A stretch of DNA of 64,000 bases from Agromyces sp. CF514 (GCF_900113185.1 NZ_FOZD01000001.1:434001-498000), one strand, 5' to 3'; positions 52,580 to 61,271 are shown, counted from the first letter of the stretch. Numbers and translations are program-made. The notes: generated from the sequence alone by a model not told the origin.

Positions 52580-53349
52580 TGACGGATGCCTCGACCTCGA
52601 CGAACCCCGTCGTGAACCAGACCCCGGGCAAGCGCCCTCGCGTGCTGCTCGTCCTCGGCCTCATCGGGCTCGCCCTGTTCGTCGTGTTCGGCATCGCGGT
52701 GTTCCAGAACGTGGAGGCGCCGTTCACGCAGCCGATGGACGACGCGTGGCGCGCGCTGGTCGGCGCGAGCAGCATCGACCACGTCACCTGGGCCGTTCCG
52801 ATGTTCTTCCAGTACCTCGGCGAGCTGCCCGGCTTCACGCTCGCGCTGCTGCTGGTTCCGATCTGGCTCTTCATCGTGCGTCGGTGGCGCTCGGCGCTGT
52901 TCTGGATCACCGCCCAGCTCGTCGGCAACTTCGGGGTCTCCCAGCTGACCAAGAACCTCGTCGACCGCCCCCGGCCCGCCGACGATCTCGTGAACGGCCT
53001 GTACGGACCGCTCTTCTCGGTCGACCACGGCTCGTTCCCGTCAGGTCACGCGGTGACGGCCGGAATCCTCCTCATCGCCGTCGCAGCAGTGCTGCCGCCG
53101 GCCAAGCGTCGCATCTGGTGGTTCATCGCCCCGTTCCTCGCGCTCGGCATGATCTGGCAGCGCACGCTCATCAACGCCCACTGGTTCTCGGATGCCGTGT
53201 TCGGCATCATCGGCGGCGTCAGCATGACGCTCGTCATCTGGTGGCTGTTCTCGACCCTCATCGCGAAGGACTACGGCAAGCCGCTGTTCCGACGCGCCCG
53301 AGCCGCGACCGCGCCGGCCGAACCGGCACTGCCCGCCGCGGCCGCCTAG
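52579..53349 (+). CDS. PAP2-type membrane phosphatase
   Basis: 256 residues, about six membrane helices. The three phosphatase signatures are present: KNLVDRPRP (KxxxxxxRP type), SFPSGHAVTAG and RTLINAHWFSDAVFG (R-x5-H-x3-D). Its ATG overlaps the stop of the MFS gene (TGATG), so translation is coupled. Lipid phosphatases of this kind recycle undecaprenyl or phosphatidate phosphates; its place between a sugar transporter and a glucosidase is unusual. The acidic Ala/Pro tail is low complexity. Confidence 0.88.
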   Translation: MTDASTSTNPVVNQTPGKRPRVLLVLGLIGLALFVVFGIAVFQNVEAPFTQPMDDAWRALVGASSIDHVTWAVPMFFQYLGELPGFTLALLLVPIWLFIVRRWRSALFWITAQLVGNFGVSQLTKNLVDRPRPADDLVNGLYGPLFSVDHGSFPSGHAVTAGILLIAVAAVLPPAKRRIWWFIAPFLALGMIWQRTLINAHWFSDAVFGIIGGVSMTLVIWWLFSTLIAKDYGKPLFRRARAATAPAEPALPAAAA

Positions 53350-53394
53350 ACCCAACCCCGAGCCGGCACCCGCCGGCGAATGTGAAGGAGCACC

Positions 53395-55671
53395 ATGACC
53401 GACACCCTGAACAGTGCCGTAGAGGCATCCGCGGCGGATGTCGTCGCCGACCTGACGCTGGAAGAGAAGGCCTCGCTCACGAGCGGCGCCGACTTCTGGA
53501 GCACCAAGGCGGTCGACCGCGTCGGCCTGCCCTCGATCGTGCTGACCGACGGCCCGCACGGCGTGCGCCTGCAGCGCGCCGACAGCGACCACCTCGGCAT
53601 CGGCGACAGCGTGCCGGCCACGTGCTTCCCGCCCGCCGTTGCGCTCGGGTCGTCGTTCGACCCCGAACTGCTCGAGCGCGTCGGCACGGCGCTCGGCGAG
53701 GAGGCGCAGGCCGAGGGCGTCGGCGTGCTGCTCGGCCCCGGCATCAACATCAAGCGCTCGCCGCTCTGCGGACGCAACTTCGAGTACCTCTCGGAGGACC
53801 CGCTCGTCTCGGGCGTGCTCGGCTCGGCGCTCGTGCGCGGCTTGCAGTCGCAGGGCGTCGGCGCGTCGCTCAAGCACTTCGCGGCCAACAACCAGGAGGC
53901 CGACCGCATGCGCGTCTCGGCCGACATCGACGAGCGCCCGCTGCGCGAGATCTACCTGCGCGGCTTCCAGCGCGTCGTCGAGGACGCCCAGCCGTGGACC
54001 GTCATGTGCTCGTACAACCGGCTCAACGGCGTCTACACGTCGGAGGACCCGTGGCTGCTCACGAAGGTGCTTCGCGACGAGTGGGGCTTCGAAGGCCTCG
54101 TCGTCTCCGACTGGGGCGCCGTGAACCACCGGGTCACCGGACTCGTCGCCGGCCTCGACCTCGAGATGCCGTCGAGCGCGGGCCGCACCGATGCGCAGCT
54201 CGTCGCCGCCGTGCAGGACGGCTCGCTCGCCGAGGCCGACCTCGACCTCGCGGCGCGCCGCAACGTCGAGCTCGTGCAGAAGGCCGTGCGCAACGCCCGC
54301 GCCGATGCGACCTACGACGTCGCCGCGCACCACGGCCTCGCCCGTGAGGTCGCCGCCGCCTCGATCGTGCTGCTGAAGAACGAGGGCGTGCTGCCCCTCG
54401 CGGCCGATGCCTCGGTCGCCGTCATCGGCGAGCTCGCCCGCACGCCCCGCTACCAGGGCGCGGGCTCGTCGCAGATCAACCCGACGAAGCTCGACAACGC
54501 GCTCGACGAGATCCGGGTGCTCGCGGGCGGCACCGGCTCCGACGCCGGAGTCGCGTTCGCCGCTGGCTACGGCGCCGACGGGTCGAGCTCGGCCGAGCTC
54601 ACCGCAGAGGCGGTCGCCGCGGCATCCGCCGCCTCGACCGTGCTGCTCTTCCTCGGCGTGCCCGCCGCGCAGGAGTCCGAGGGCTTCGACCGCGAGGACC
54701 TCGAACTCCCCGCGGCGCAGCTCGAGCTGCTCGACGCGGTGCTCGCGGCCAACGCGAACGTCGTCGTCGTGCTCTCGAACGGCGGCGTCGTGCGCCTCTC
54801 GGGCTTCGCCGACCGCGTGCCCGCGATCGTCGAGGGCTGGCTGCTCGGCCAGGCCGGCGGCGGCGCGGTCGCCGACGTGCTCTACGGCGTGGTCAACCCG
54901 TCGGGCCGCCTGACCGAGACGATCCCGGTGCGCCTGGCCGACAGCCCCGCGTACCTCGACTTCCCGGGCGAGCACTCGCACGTGCGCTACGGCGAGGGCC
55001 TCTTCGTGGGCTACCGCTGGTACGACGCGCGCGACCTCGCGGTCACCTACCCGTTCGGCCACGGCCTCTCGTACACGAGCTTCGGATACTCGGATGCCGC
55101 GGCGACCGCCTCGCCCGAGGGCATCGCCGTGCGGGTCACCGTGACGAACACGGGCGACCGCGACGGCGCCGAGATCGTGCAGGTGTACACCTCGGTGCCC
55201 GACTCGACGGTCGTGCGAGCGCCCCGCGAGCTCAAGGGCTTCGCGAAGGTCTCGCTCGCCGCGGGCGAGTCCCGCGAGGTCGAGGTGCTCGTGCGCCGCA
55301 AGGACCTCGCGCACTGGGACACGCGCGTCGACGAGTGGGTCGTCGAGGGCGGCGCCTACGAGGTGTCGGTCGGCTCGTCGAGCCGCGACATCCGCGCCAC
55401 CGCGACCGTCGGGGTCGAGGGCGACGCCGTGAGTGCGCCGCTCTCGCTGAACTCGTCGATCGGCGAGCTCATCGCCCACCCCGTCGCGGGCCCGATCGTC
55501 ATGCAGGCCTTCGCGGCCGGCGACGGCGGCACCGCCGGCGCGCTCATGGCCGACCCGGCGATGTTCAAGATGATGGCGTCGTTCCCGATCGGCCGGCTCG
55601 CGTCGTTCCCGGGCATGCCCGTCTCGATGGAGCAGGTCGAGCAGCTCATCGCCGCGTCGAACGGCCAGTAG
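53395..55671 (+). CDS. GH3 family beta-glucosidase
   Basis: 758 residues, no signal peptide, so it acts in the cytoplasm. GH3 N-domain about 20-290 with LTDGPHGVR, GPGINIKRSPLCGRNFEYLSEDP, KHFAANNQE and the nucleophile Asp239 in VVSDWGAVNHR. GH3 C-domain about 320-560 (SIVLLKNEGVLPL), fibronectin-like domain about 600-680 (VRVTVTNTGDRDGAEIVQVYT), and a C-terminal 60-residue extension with MADPAMFKMMASFPIGRL, common in the thermostable beta-glucosidase branch. GAAGGAGC is the ribosome binding site. It would cleave beta-glucosides brought in by the MFS of the same operon. Confidence 0.93.
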   Translation: MTDTLNSAVEASAADVVADLTLEEKASLTSGADFWSTKAVDRVGLPSIVLTDGPHGVRLQRADSDHLGIGDSVPATCFPPAVALGSSFDPELLERVGTALGEEAQAEGVGVLLGPGINIKRSPLCGRNFEYLSEDPLVSGVLGSALVRGLQSQGVGASLKHFAANNQEADRMRVSADIDERPLREIYLRGFQRVVEDAQPWTVMCSYNRLNGVYTSEDPWLLTKVLRDEWGFEGLVVSDWGAVNHRVTGLVAGLDLEMPSSAGRTDAQLVAAVQDGSLAEADLDLAARRNVELVQKAVRNARADATYDVAAHHGLAREVAAASIVLLKNEGVLPLAADASVAVIGELARTPRYQGAGSSQINPTKLDNALDEIRVLAGGTGSDAGVAFAAGYGADGSSSAELTAEAVAAASAASTVLLFLGVPAAQESEGFDREDLELPAAQLELLDAVLAANANVVVVLSNGGVVRLSGFADRVPAIVEGWLLGQAGGGAVADVLYGVVNPSGRLTETIPVRLADSPAYLDFPGEHSHVRYGEGLFVGYRWYDARDLAVTYPFGHGLSYTSFGYSDAAATASPEGIAVRVTVTNTGDRDGAEIVQVYTSVPDSTVVRAPRELKGFAKVSLAAGESREVEVLVRRKDLAHWDTRVDEWVVEGGAYEVSVGSSSRDIRATATVGVEGDAVSAPLSLNSSIGELIAHPVAGPIVMQAFAAGDGGTAGALMADPAMFKMMASFPIGRLASFPGMPVSMEQVEQLIAASNGQ

Positions 55672-55683
55672 TACCCAGTGAAG

Positions 55684-55727
55684 ACGGCGGATGCCGCGGG
55701 CCGACGTCGGCCCGCGGCATCCGCCGT
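55684..55727 (+). terminator. 44-bp perfect palindrome terminator after GH3
   Basis: Both arms are 22 bp with no spacer, the centre lying between 55705 and 55706. Each arm includes a CGGATGC/GCATCCG heptamer. It starts 13 bp after the GH3 stop and ends the operon. As RNA it would fold into a very long GC hairpin. Confidence 0.75.
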
Positions 55728-55767
55728 TGCCCTGCGCGCGCCTCGCGCCTGCTGGCCCCGCGCCTCG

Positions 55768-55827
55768 TCGAGATGACACCAGTTGTCGGGCGGTGGACGA
55801 TTCACCCGGCAACCGGCGTCATCTCGA
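55768..55827. repeat. Imperfect 23-bp inverted repeat, 14-nt loop
   Basis: Arms 55768-55790 and 55805-55827, starting TCGAGATGAC and ending GTCATCTCGA, pair at 20 of 23 positions. Its position in a gene-free gap downstream of the operon terminator suggests a mobile-type REP element, a small RNA or a regulatory structure. Confidence 0.5.
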
Positions 55828-55955
55828 TGGCGGCCACGGGCGAGAGGGGGGCGGGCGGCGCGGGTGCGCTGGCTGCACGGGTGCGAGGGCGCAACCCCTG
55901 TCGCGGTGGCACGGCTGAGTGCCAGACTGGCCGGAGCAGACGGAGGGGGAGCCGA

Positions 55956-56414
55956 ATGCCCGTGACGAAGTCAGCAGAAGCCGCCCGCAAGCGGGCCCGC
56001 GCAGAGGCGAGGCGTGCCGTGCGTGAGGCGAAGCGGGCGGCGAAGCACGCGCGCAAGGTCGGCGAGAGCCTCACGCGGGCGGGCGCGGAGCGATTCGCCG
56101 CGCTGACGGCCGACGCGCAGGCCGACGTGCGCCTTGCACGCGAACTGCGCAAGAGCCGCCCGCACGAATCGGTTCGGCTCGCGCATCGAGCCACGCGTCG
56201 ACTGGTCGGCGCATCGACGCGGGCTGCGGCATCCGGCGATGCGGCCGATCGCAAGCACGCGGATGCCGCGGCGAAGCTCAATCAGCTCGCGATCGCCCTC
56301 GAGGCCAAGCAGCGCCGTGCCGCCGCCAAGAAGATCGACCACTGGGCCGACTCGGCCGCCAAGGCCTGGCAGAAGAACGCCGACGCTCGAGCTGCGAAGT
56401 CGACGGCCGAGTAG
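55956..56414 (+). CDS. Small basic Ala/Lys/Arg-rich protein
   Basis: 152 residues from ATG 55956, with strong GGAGGGGGAG upstream. Composition is dominated by Ala, Arg and Lys (KSAEAARKRARAEARR; AVREAKRAAKHARK), with regular charged heptads suggesting long helices. No enzyme motif or membrane segment. It could be a nucleoid-binding or ribosome-associated protein, like histone H1-type tails of actinobacteria, but I cannot name a family. It stands alone between structured repeats. Confidence 0.62.
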   Translation: MPVTKSAEAARKRARAEARRAVREAKRAAKHARKVGESLTRAGAERFAALTADAQADVRLARELRKSRPHESVRLAHRATRRLVGASTRAAASGDAADRKHADAAAKLNQLAIALEAKQRRAAAKKIDHWADSAAKAWQKNADARAAKSTAE

Positions 56415-56435
56415 GCGACCGGCGGCGCCCGCGAA

Positions 56436-56605
56436 CCCTGCCGGTCGAGGAGAGTCGACGGTCGAGTAGGCGCCCCGTCGCCGTATCGAGACCTCGCCGC
56501 GCGCCAACCCGCCGGTCGAGTAGGCGCGCCAGCGCCGTATCGAGACCCGACTCTGTTCGGGGCGCTGGCGCTGGTCTCGATACGCTTCGCTACTCGACCG
56601 GCGGG
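56436..56605. repeat. Cluster of REP-like elements (GGTCGAGTAG / GTATCGAGACC)
   Basis: Three related copies: 56460-56493, 56514-56547 and, inverted, 56573-56599. Each direct copy begins GGTCGAGTAGGCGC and ends GTATCGAGACC. Copies 2 and 3 are inverted relative to each other, and CCCGCCGGTCGAGTA at about 56508-56522 pairs perfectly with TACTCGACCGGCGGG at about 56591-56605, a large cruciform or hairpin. A decayed start of another copy (CCGGTCGAGGAG) lies at 56441. Fills the gap between the basic protein gene and the oxidase gene. Confidence 0.75.
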
Positions 56606-56609
56606 GTGC

Positions 56610-57959
56610 TCACTGCTTGACCGACGGCTTCTTCGTCGCGGGCTTCGCTGCCGAAGGCGTGCGCGGGCTTCGCGTCGTCTTCGGCTTGGCGGTCGCCACG
56701 GCCTGCGCGGCGGCATCCGCCAGCGGCTTGGCGATGGGCACCATGCGCGTGAGCTGCGTGACGTGCTGGGGGCCGAGCTCGTCGAGGGTGGCGACCTCGA
56801 GCAGCTTCATGGTGCGCTCGACCTCGCCCTTGAGGATCGAGATGGTCTTGTCGACGCCGCGGCGCCCGCCGGCCATCAGCCCGTAGAGGTACGCGCGGCC
56901 GATGAGGGTGAAGTTCGCGCCGAGGGCGACGGAGGCGACGATGTCGGCGCCGTTCATGATGCCGGTGTCGACGTGCACCTCCATGTCGGAGCCGATCTCG
57001 CGCACGACGTGCGGCAGCAGGTGGAACGGGATCGGCGCGCGGTCGAGCTGGCGCCCGCCGTGGTTCGAGAGCACGACGCCGTCGACGCCGCGGTCGGCGA
57101 GCAGGCGCGCGTCTTCAACGGTCTGCACGCCCTTGACGACGATCTTGCCCGGCCACATCGAGCGGATGATGTCGAGGTCGTCGAACGAGATGGTCGGGTC
57201 CATGGCCGAGTCGAGCAGCTCGCCGACGGTGCCGCCGGTCGTCGAGAGCGAGGCGAACTCGAGCGGCGGGGTCGTGAGGAAGTTGATCCACCAGGCCGGC
57301 CGCGGGATCGCGTTGATGATCGTGCCCGGCGTCAGCTGCGGCGGGATCGAGAAGCCGTTGCGCTTGTCGCGCAGGCGAGCACCCGCGACCGGGGTGTCGA
57401 CCGTGAAGAAGATCGTGTCGAAGCCCGCAGCCGCGGCACGACGCGTGAGCTCGTAGGAGATCTCGCGCTCGCGCATGACGTAGAGCTGGAACCAGTTGCG
57501 CCCGGTCGGGTTCGCGGCCTTCACGTCTTCGATCGACGTGGTGCCGAGGGTAGACAGGGTGAAGGGGATGCCGGCCGCACCGGCCGCACCGGCGCCGGCG
57601 ATCTCGCCTTCGGTCTGCATGAGGCGCGTGAACCCGGTGGGTGCGATGCCGAACGGCAGCGCGCTCGTGCCGCCGAGCACCTCGCGGGTGGTGTCGACCA
57701 CGGGCACGCTGCGCAGGATCGACGGGTGGAACTCGACGTCCTGGAACGCCTGGCGCGCACGTGCGAGCGAGAGCTCGCCCTCGGCGGCGCCCTCGGTGTA
57801 GTCGAACGCGGCCTTCGGCGTGCGGCGCTTGGCGATGTCGCGCAGGTCGGCGATCGTGAGCGCCTTCTCGAGCCGGCGGTCGGTCGGGTCGAGCGTGGGC
57901 GTCTTGAACCTCATGAGCTGCGCGAGCTCCTTCGGGTTCGGGAACTGGCGCTTCACCAT
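56610..57959 (-). CDS. FMN-dependent alpha-hydroxy-acid oxidase
   Basis: 449 residues of the glycolate/lactate oxidase barrel: [14 protein letters not shown] near the N-terminus, [35 protein letters not shown] with its Lys, and the catalytic SNHGGRQLD (His300, Arg303) then [15 protein letters not shown]. This matches L-lactate dehydrogenase (LldD-like) or a related 2-hydroxy-acid oxidase. Residues 421-449 form a Lys/Pro/Ser tail ([10 protein letters not shown] end) beyond the enzyme core, like histone H1 tails and odd for this family. Cotranscribed with the upstream FadR-type gene, whose last codons overlap the ATG, so lactate or similar probably induces it. Confidence 0.88.
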   Translation of the reverse strand: MVKRQFPNPKELAQLMRFKTPTLDPTDRRLEKALTIADLRDIAKRRTPKAAFDYTEGAAEGELSLARARQAFQDVEFHPSILRSVPVVDTTREVLGGTSALPFGIAPTGFTRLMQTEGEIAGAGAAGAAGIPFTLSTLGTTSIEDVKAANPTGRNWFQLYVMREREISYELTRRAAAAGFDTIFFTVDTPVAGARLRDKRNGFSIPPQLTPGTIINAIPRPAWWINFLTTPPLEFASLSTTGGTVGELLDSAMDPTISFDDLDIIRSMWPGKIVVKGVQTVEDARLLADRGVDGVVLSNHGGRQLDRAPIPFHLLPHVVREIGSDMEVHVDTGIMNGADIVASVALGANFTLIGRAYLYGLMAGGRRGVDKTISILKGEVERTMKLLEVATLDELGPQHVTQLTRMVPIAKPLADAAAQAVATAKPKTTRSPRTPSAAKPATKKPSVKQ

Positions 57960-58741
57960 GAGCTGGTCTCCTCGAGGGCGTGGGGTTCTGGCCGCGGATC
58001 GTTCTGCGGTTCGGGCATGGTCTCGGCGTAGTACCCCGAGATGTGGTCGTGGGTCCGGGTGCGGGCGGCCGCGGCATCCGTCGCCCTGATCGCCTCGACG
58101 ATGCCGCGATGCTCGCTGCGAAGTCGGGCGGATGTCGCGTGCCAGTCGTCGATGCGCGCGAGGCCGTCGAGCGCGTAGGCCTCGATGCCGCTGCGGAGGC
58201 CCGCCATGGTCGCGGCGACCACCTGGTTGCCGGATGCCTCGGCCAGCGCCAGGTGGAACGCGGCGTCGAGCGCGAGGAACTCCGCGGGCGCGAGGTCGGG
58301 GGAGTCCATGGCGTCGAGCAGGGCGTCGGCGGAGGAGAGGTCGGGGGCGATCACCGATGCCGTCTCGGCGAGCTCGCCGGCGACCGCCGTCTCGAGGATG
58401 AGCCGCGTGCGCACGATGTCGGCGACCGGGAACCCGTGGGCGGCGACCTGCAGCCGCATGAGTGCGCTCATGGCCCCGCCGGGCGTGGCGATGATGATCG
58501 CCCCGGCGTTCGGCCCGGAGCCGGCCGCCGTGCGGATCAGCCCCATGGCCTCGAGCACGCGCACCGCCTCGCGGACGCTCGACCGTCCGACGCCGAGGTC
58601 GGCGGCGAGGGCGCGTTCGCCCGGCAGGCGATCGCCGGCGCGGAGGTCGCCCGCGAGCAGCCGCCCTTCGACGTGCTCGAGCACGGTGCGCCACGCGCGC
58701 GGGCTCTCGCCCTCGGCCTCGCTCTGCATCTCGGTCGCCAC
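57953..58741 (-). CDS. FadR-type GntR regulator (LldR-like)
   Basis: 262 residues from GTG 58741 (GGGAGG upstream; the frame stays open through the operator, and ATG 58759 is another choice). [53 protein letters not shown] (about 20-70), then the all-helical FCD domain with the His/Asp metal ligands in [19 protein letters not shown] and [15 protein letters not shown]. The stop overlaps the oxidase ATG by 7 nt. Two operators stand upstream (58769-58806). LldR-type regulators respond to lactate or other hydroxy acids. Confidence 0.88.
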   Translation of the reverse strand: MATEMQSEAEGESPRAWRTVLEHVEGRLLAGDLRAGDRLPGERALAADLGVGRSSVREAVRVLEAMGLIRTAAGSGPNAGAIIIATPGGAMSALMRLQVAAHGFPVADIVRTRLILETAVAGELAETASVIAPDLSSADALLDAMDSPDLAPAEFLALDAAFHLALAEASGNQVVAATMAGLRSGIEAYALDGLARIDDWHATSARLRSEHRGIVEAIRATDAAAARTRTHDHISGYYAETMPEPQNDPRPEPHALEETSSW

Positions 58742-58768
58742 GTCGCCTCCCTGCCGCATCGCCGCCAC

Positions 58769-58806
58769 TGTGGTCTGACCACAGTAGCAGATGTGGTCAG
58801 ACCACA
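58769..58806. promoter_or_regulatory. Twin GntR operators TGTGGTC-N-GACCACA
   Basis: Perfect 15-bp dyads at 58769-58783 and 58792-58806, 23 bp centre to centre, ahead of the FadR-type gene. TGGTC-N-GACCA is the half-site form used by FadR/LldR-type regulators. Two adjacent sites suggest cooperative autoregulation. Confidence 0.75.
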
Positions 58807-60032
58807 TCCTCGAGGAGTCCGCCGCTCACCCAGGCCCGCAGCTCGGCGAGGTCCCGGTCGTCGAGCTCGATCCGAGCGCCACGGCAGAGGGACTCCACGT
58901 TCCTCGTCCACCCGGAGGCGACCTCGCGCAGCGTGGGCTGGCGGCTCACACCGAGGTCCGAGTACTGCAGGCCCCGGATGACGAAACTGATCGACCCGCG
59001 TCCGACCGGCGTACCCGCGCTCGCGCACGCGTCGCGCACCCGCTTCGACGTGTCGTTGAGCACGAGCGGGTGCTCGGCGAGGTCGGCGTGCAATGCCGTC
59101 AGCACACGTCGGTAGGCGTCTTCCGTCAGTCGGGGGATGTCCGTGACCTGGGTCACCTGGTGTTGCAACGGCGTGAGGTCGCCCACGATGGATGCCCCGA
59201 CCTCGGTCGGGACGATCACGGGCTCGGGCCGGGGCGCGTCCTGGGCGAACGGCAGATCTTCCTCGCGGAAGCGTTCGGCATCCCAAGCCCACCCTCCCGC
59301 GCCCGAGTGGATGCCGATGGCTGCGCCGGACGCCGCGAGCCAACTGCGGAACGACCCGGACTCACCCCAGTCGCGGGTGAGCGTCGGATCGGCGAGGCGC
59401 GCCCGGTGGGCCAGCGTGGCGAGTTCGACGGGGCCCTTGGCGGAGCGCAGGTGTGCGAGCACGGCGTCACGGCCGTCCGAGCGCATTCGATCTTCGGATG
59501 TACCTGCGGCGGCGGAGACGGCGCGCGATGTGATGAGTTCGATGAGGTCGTCGGCCTGCACCACCTGGTCGGCGACCGCCCGGTACGCGCTCGCGACCGG
59601 GCCGGCGACGATCACGCTCGTCCAGCGGTCCTCGGCCCGGAGTTTCCGCACCAGCGAGGTGAAGTCGGCGTCGGCCGACGCGATGAAGAATTCATCGACT
59701 CGTGTGGCTCCACCCAGGACATCGACCACGTCCAGCACGAGGTTGATGTCGGCGCTGCTCTTGCCCTGCTGCGTCAACGAGGGGCAATCCACCACACCGA
59801 ACCCGGCCCGAACCCAGTACGAGCGGTACTTCGAGAATGCGGCCGGATTCAGGTAGCAGTTGCGGATCAGGAACCGGCGCTCGCGGCCGTCGCCCCGGGC
59901 GATCGCGTCGAGCCAGGCCTCGGGTTCGGTCGCGAACGCCTCGGCCGCGGCGCGATCCAGGCGTTGGAGGCCGAGGAAGATGTTGTCGAAGTCGACGAAC
60001 AGTGCAGCGCGTCGGGTGACGGTGTCTCTCAT
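58797..60032 (-). CDS. NYN-domain protein (PIN-like RNase fold), with novel C-terminus
   Basis: 411 residues. N-terminal NYN domain (about 5-175) with the acidic clusters of PIN-like nucleases: RRAALFVDFDNIFLGL, KSSADINLVLDVVDVLGG and FFIASADADFTSLVRKLR. The rest divides into about 180-260, with HLRSAKGPVELATLAHRARL and WGESGSFRSWLAASG resembling OST-HTH/LOTUS repeats, and a further domain 270-411 that I do not recognise (DIPRLTEDAYRRVLTALHADLAE and SFVIRGLQYSDLGV). Metal-dependent RNA cleavage is the family expectation. The 3' end overlaps the twin operator at 58797-58806. Partner of the next NYN gene. Confidence 0.8.
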   Translation of the reverse strand: MRDTVTRRAALFVDFDNIFLGLQRLDRAAAEAFATEPEAWLDAIARGDGRERRFLIRNCYLNPAAFSKYRSYWVRAGFGVVDCPSLTQQGKSSADINLVLDVVDVLGGATRVDEFFIASADADFTSLVRKLRAEDRWTSVIVAGPVASAYRAVADQVVQADDLIELITSRAVSAAAGTSEDRMRSDGRDAVLAHLRSAKGPVELATLAHRARLADPTLTRDWGESGSFRSWLAASGAAIGIHSGAGGWAWDAERFREEDLPFAQDAPRPEPVIVPTEVGASIVGDLTPLQHQVTQVTDIPRLTEDAYRRVLTALHADLAEHPLVLNDTSKRVRDACASAGTPVGRGSISFVIRGLQYSDLGVSRQPTLREVASGWTRNVESLCRGARIELDDRDLAELRAWVSGGLLEDVV

Positions 60033-60104
60033 GCGCCTATCGTCACGGCTGAGCAGCCGCCGGGGTAGCCCCCGTTCGGAGCCAGCCGGGCACCGATCTC
60101 GGCG

Positions 60105-61271
60105 CTAGTCCTTGTCGGGGCGGATGCGCACGCGCCCTCGGCCCGACTCGTCGACCTCGACGACACCGCCGCGCGACTTCAGGAAGTCCGTGAACGAGCC
60201 GAACCCGAGCCGCCGCTCCTGGAACGACGGGTCCATGCGCAGCATCTGGTTCTTCACAGCGCCCGACGACTGCCATTCCTCGTCGTTCTTCGCGCGCAGC
60301 AGTTCGAGTGCCTTCACGAGCAGGCGCCCGGGGTTGCGGGTCGGCGCCTCGGCCCCCGGAGGCATGAACGCGACGACCGGAACGCCGCGCGGCCCGGAGG
60401 TCTCGAGCACGAAGACGTCGTCGGGCTCCTCGGACTCGATCGCGGCAGCTGCGGCCTTGGCCGAGGTGACGCCCGACTTGGCGCGGCGGTTCGTGCGCTT
60501 CGCGGGGGCGGTGCCCGCGTCGGTCTTCGCGCCGCCGGCAGCCGCGGCCTCGGGCGCGGCATCGGCTGCGGCATCGGCGGCCGGTGCGGCATCCGCTGCG
60601 ACCGTCGCGTCCTTCGCGGCGGGTGCCTTCTTCGGACCACGGCGAGCGGATGCCGCGGGCGGCTGTGATGCGGCATCCGTGGTCGTCGCGGCATCCGTCG
60701 CCTGGTCTGCGGCCTCTTCGAGGTCGAGCAGGGCGTCGTAGTCGGCGTACTCGTCGCACGCCGCGGTGAGGGCGCGGCTGGTGCCGCCCGCGACGCCGAT
60801 GCCGACGACGTAGCGGCCGAGGCGCTTGGCCTTCTGCGCCAGGGCGACGTAGTCGGAGTCGCCCGCGACGATCACGATGTGCGTGAGGTCGTCGATGCGG
60901 AACATGTCCTCGATCGCGTCGACCGCGAGGCGGATGTCGGCGCCGTTCTTCGTCGCCGAGAGCGGGAACAGCTGCACGAGGTCGACGGCGCGGTCGATGA
61001 GCTGGCCGCGGTAGCTCGCGTTGACGGGCGTCGACCAGTCCGCGTAGGCGCGGGCGATCGCGATCGTGCCGAACGTGGCGGCGAAGTCGAGCACGGCGTC
61101 GACGTCGACCGTCGCCTGTGCGAGCCGGTCGGCCGTCTCGGGTGAGACGGTCTTGCGGCGGGAGGTGTCGCGGCGGTACTGGCTGTCGCCGTGCAACTGG
61201 TCGTATCGCGAGATGACGATGTTGTCGAAGTCGAAGTACAGCGCCACGCGGGGTTCTGCCGAGATGGGCAT
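60105..61271 (-). CDS. NYN-domain protein with C-terminal OST-HTH (LOTUS)
   Basis: 388 residues from ATG 61271 (GGAAGG 6 nt upstream); longer upstream frame rejected. NYN/LabA-type domain about 8-190: VALYFDFDNIVISRYDQ, NGADIRLAVDAIEDMF and IVIVAGDSDYVALAQKAKRLG hold the acidic metal ligands. A long Ala/Asp/Lys-rich disordered linker (about 190-300) contains several CGGATGC-type motifs. The C-terminal 70 residues (LLVKALELLRAKNDEEWQSSGAVKNQMLRM, then GFGSFTDFLKSRGGVVEVDESGRGRVRI) form an OST-HTH/LOTUS RNA-binding domain. Predicted RNase guided by the LOTUS domain. Followed on the same strand by the second NYN gene, 72 bp away. Confidence 0.85.
   Translation of the reverse strand: MPISAEPRVALYFDFDNIVISRYDQLHGDSQYRRDTSRRKTVSPETADRLAQATVDVDAVLDFAATFGTIAIARAYADWSTPVNASYRGQLIDRAVDLVQLFPLSATKNGADIRLAVDAIEDMFRIDDLTHIVIVAGDSDYVALAQKAKRLGRYVVGIGVAGGTSRALTAACDEYADYDALLDLEEAADQATDAATTTDAASQPPAASARRGPKKAPAAKDATVAADAAPAADAAADAAPEAAAAGGAKTDAGTAPAKRTNRRAKSGVTSAKAAAAAIESEEPDDVFVLETSGPRGVPVVAFMPPGAEAPTRNPGRLLVKALELLRAKNDEEWQSSGAVKNQMLRMDPSFQERRLGFGSFTDFLKSRGGVVEVDESGRGRVRIRPDKD

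Noticed and set aside
56436..56605. A CRISPR-like array
   Set aside because: The three copies have irregular spacing and one is inverted, so they are REP-like elements, not repeats with spacers.
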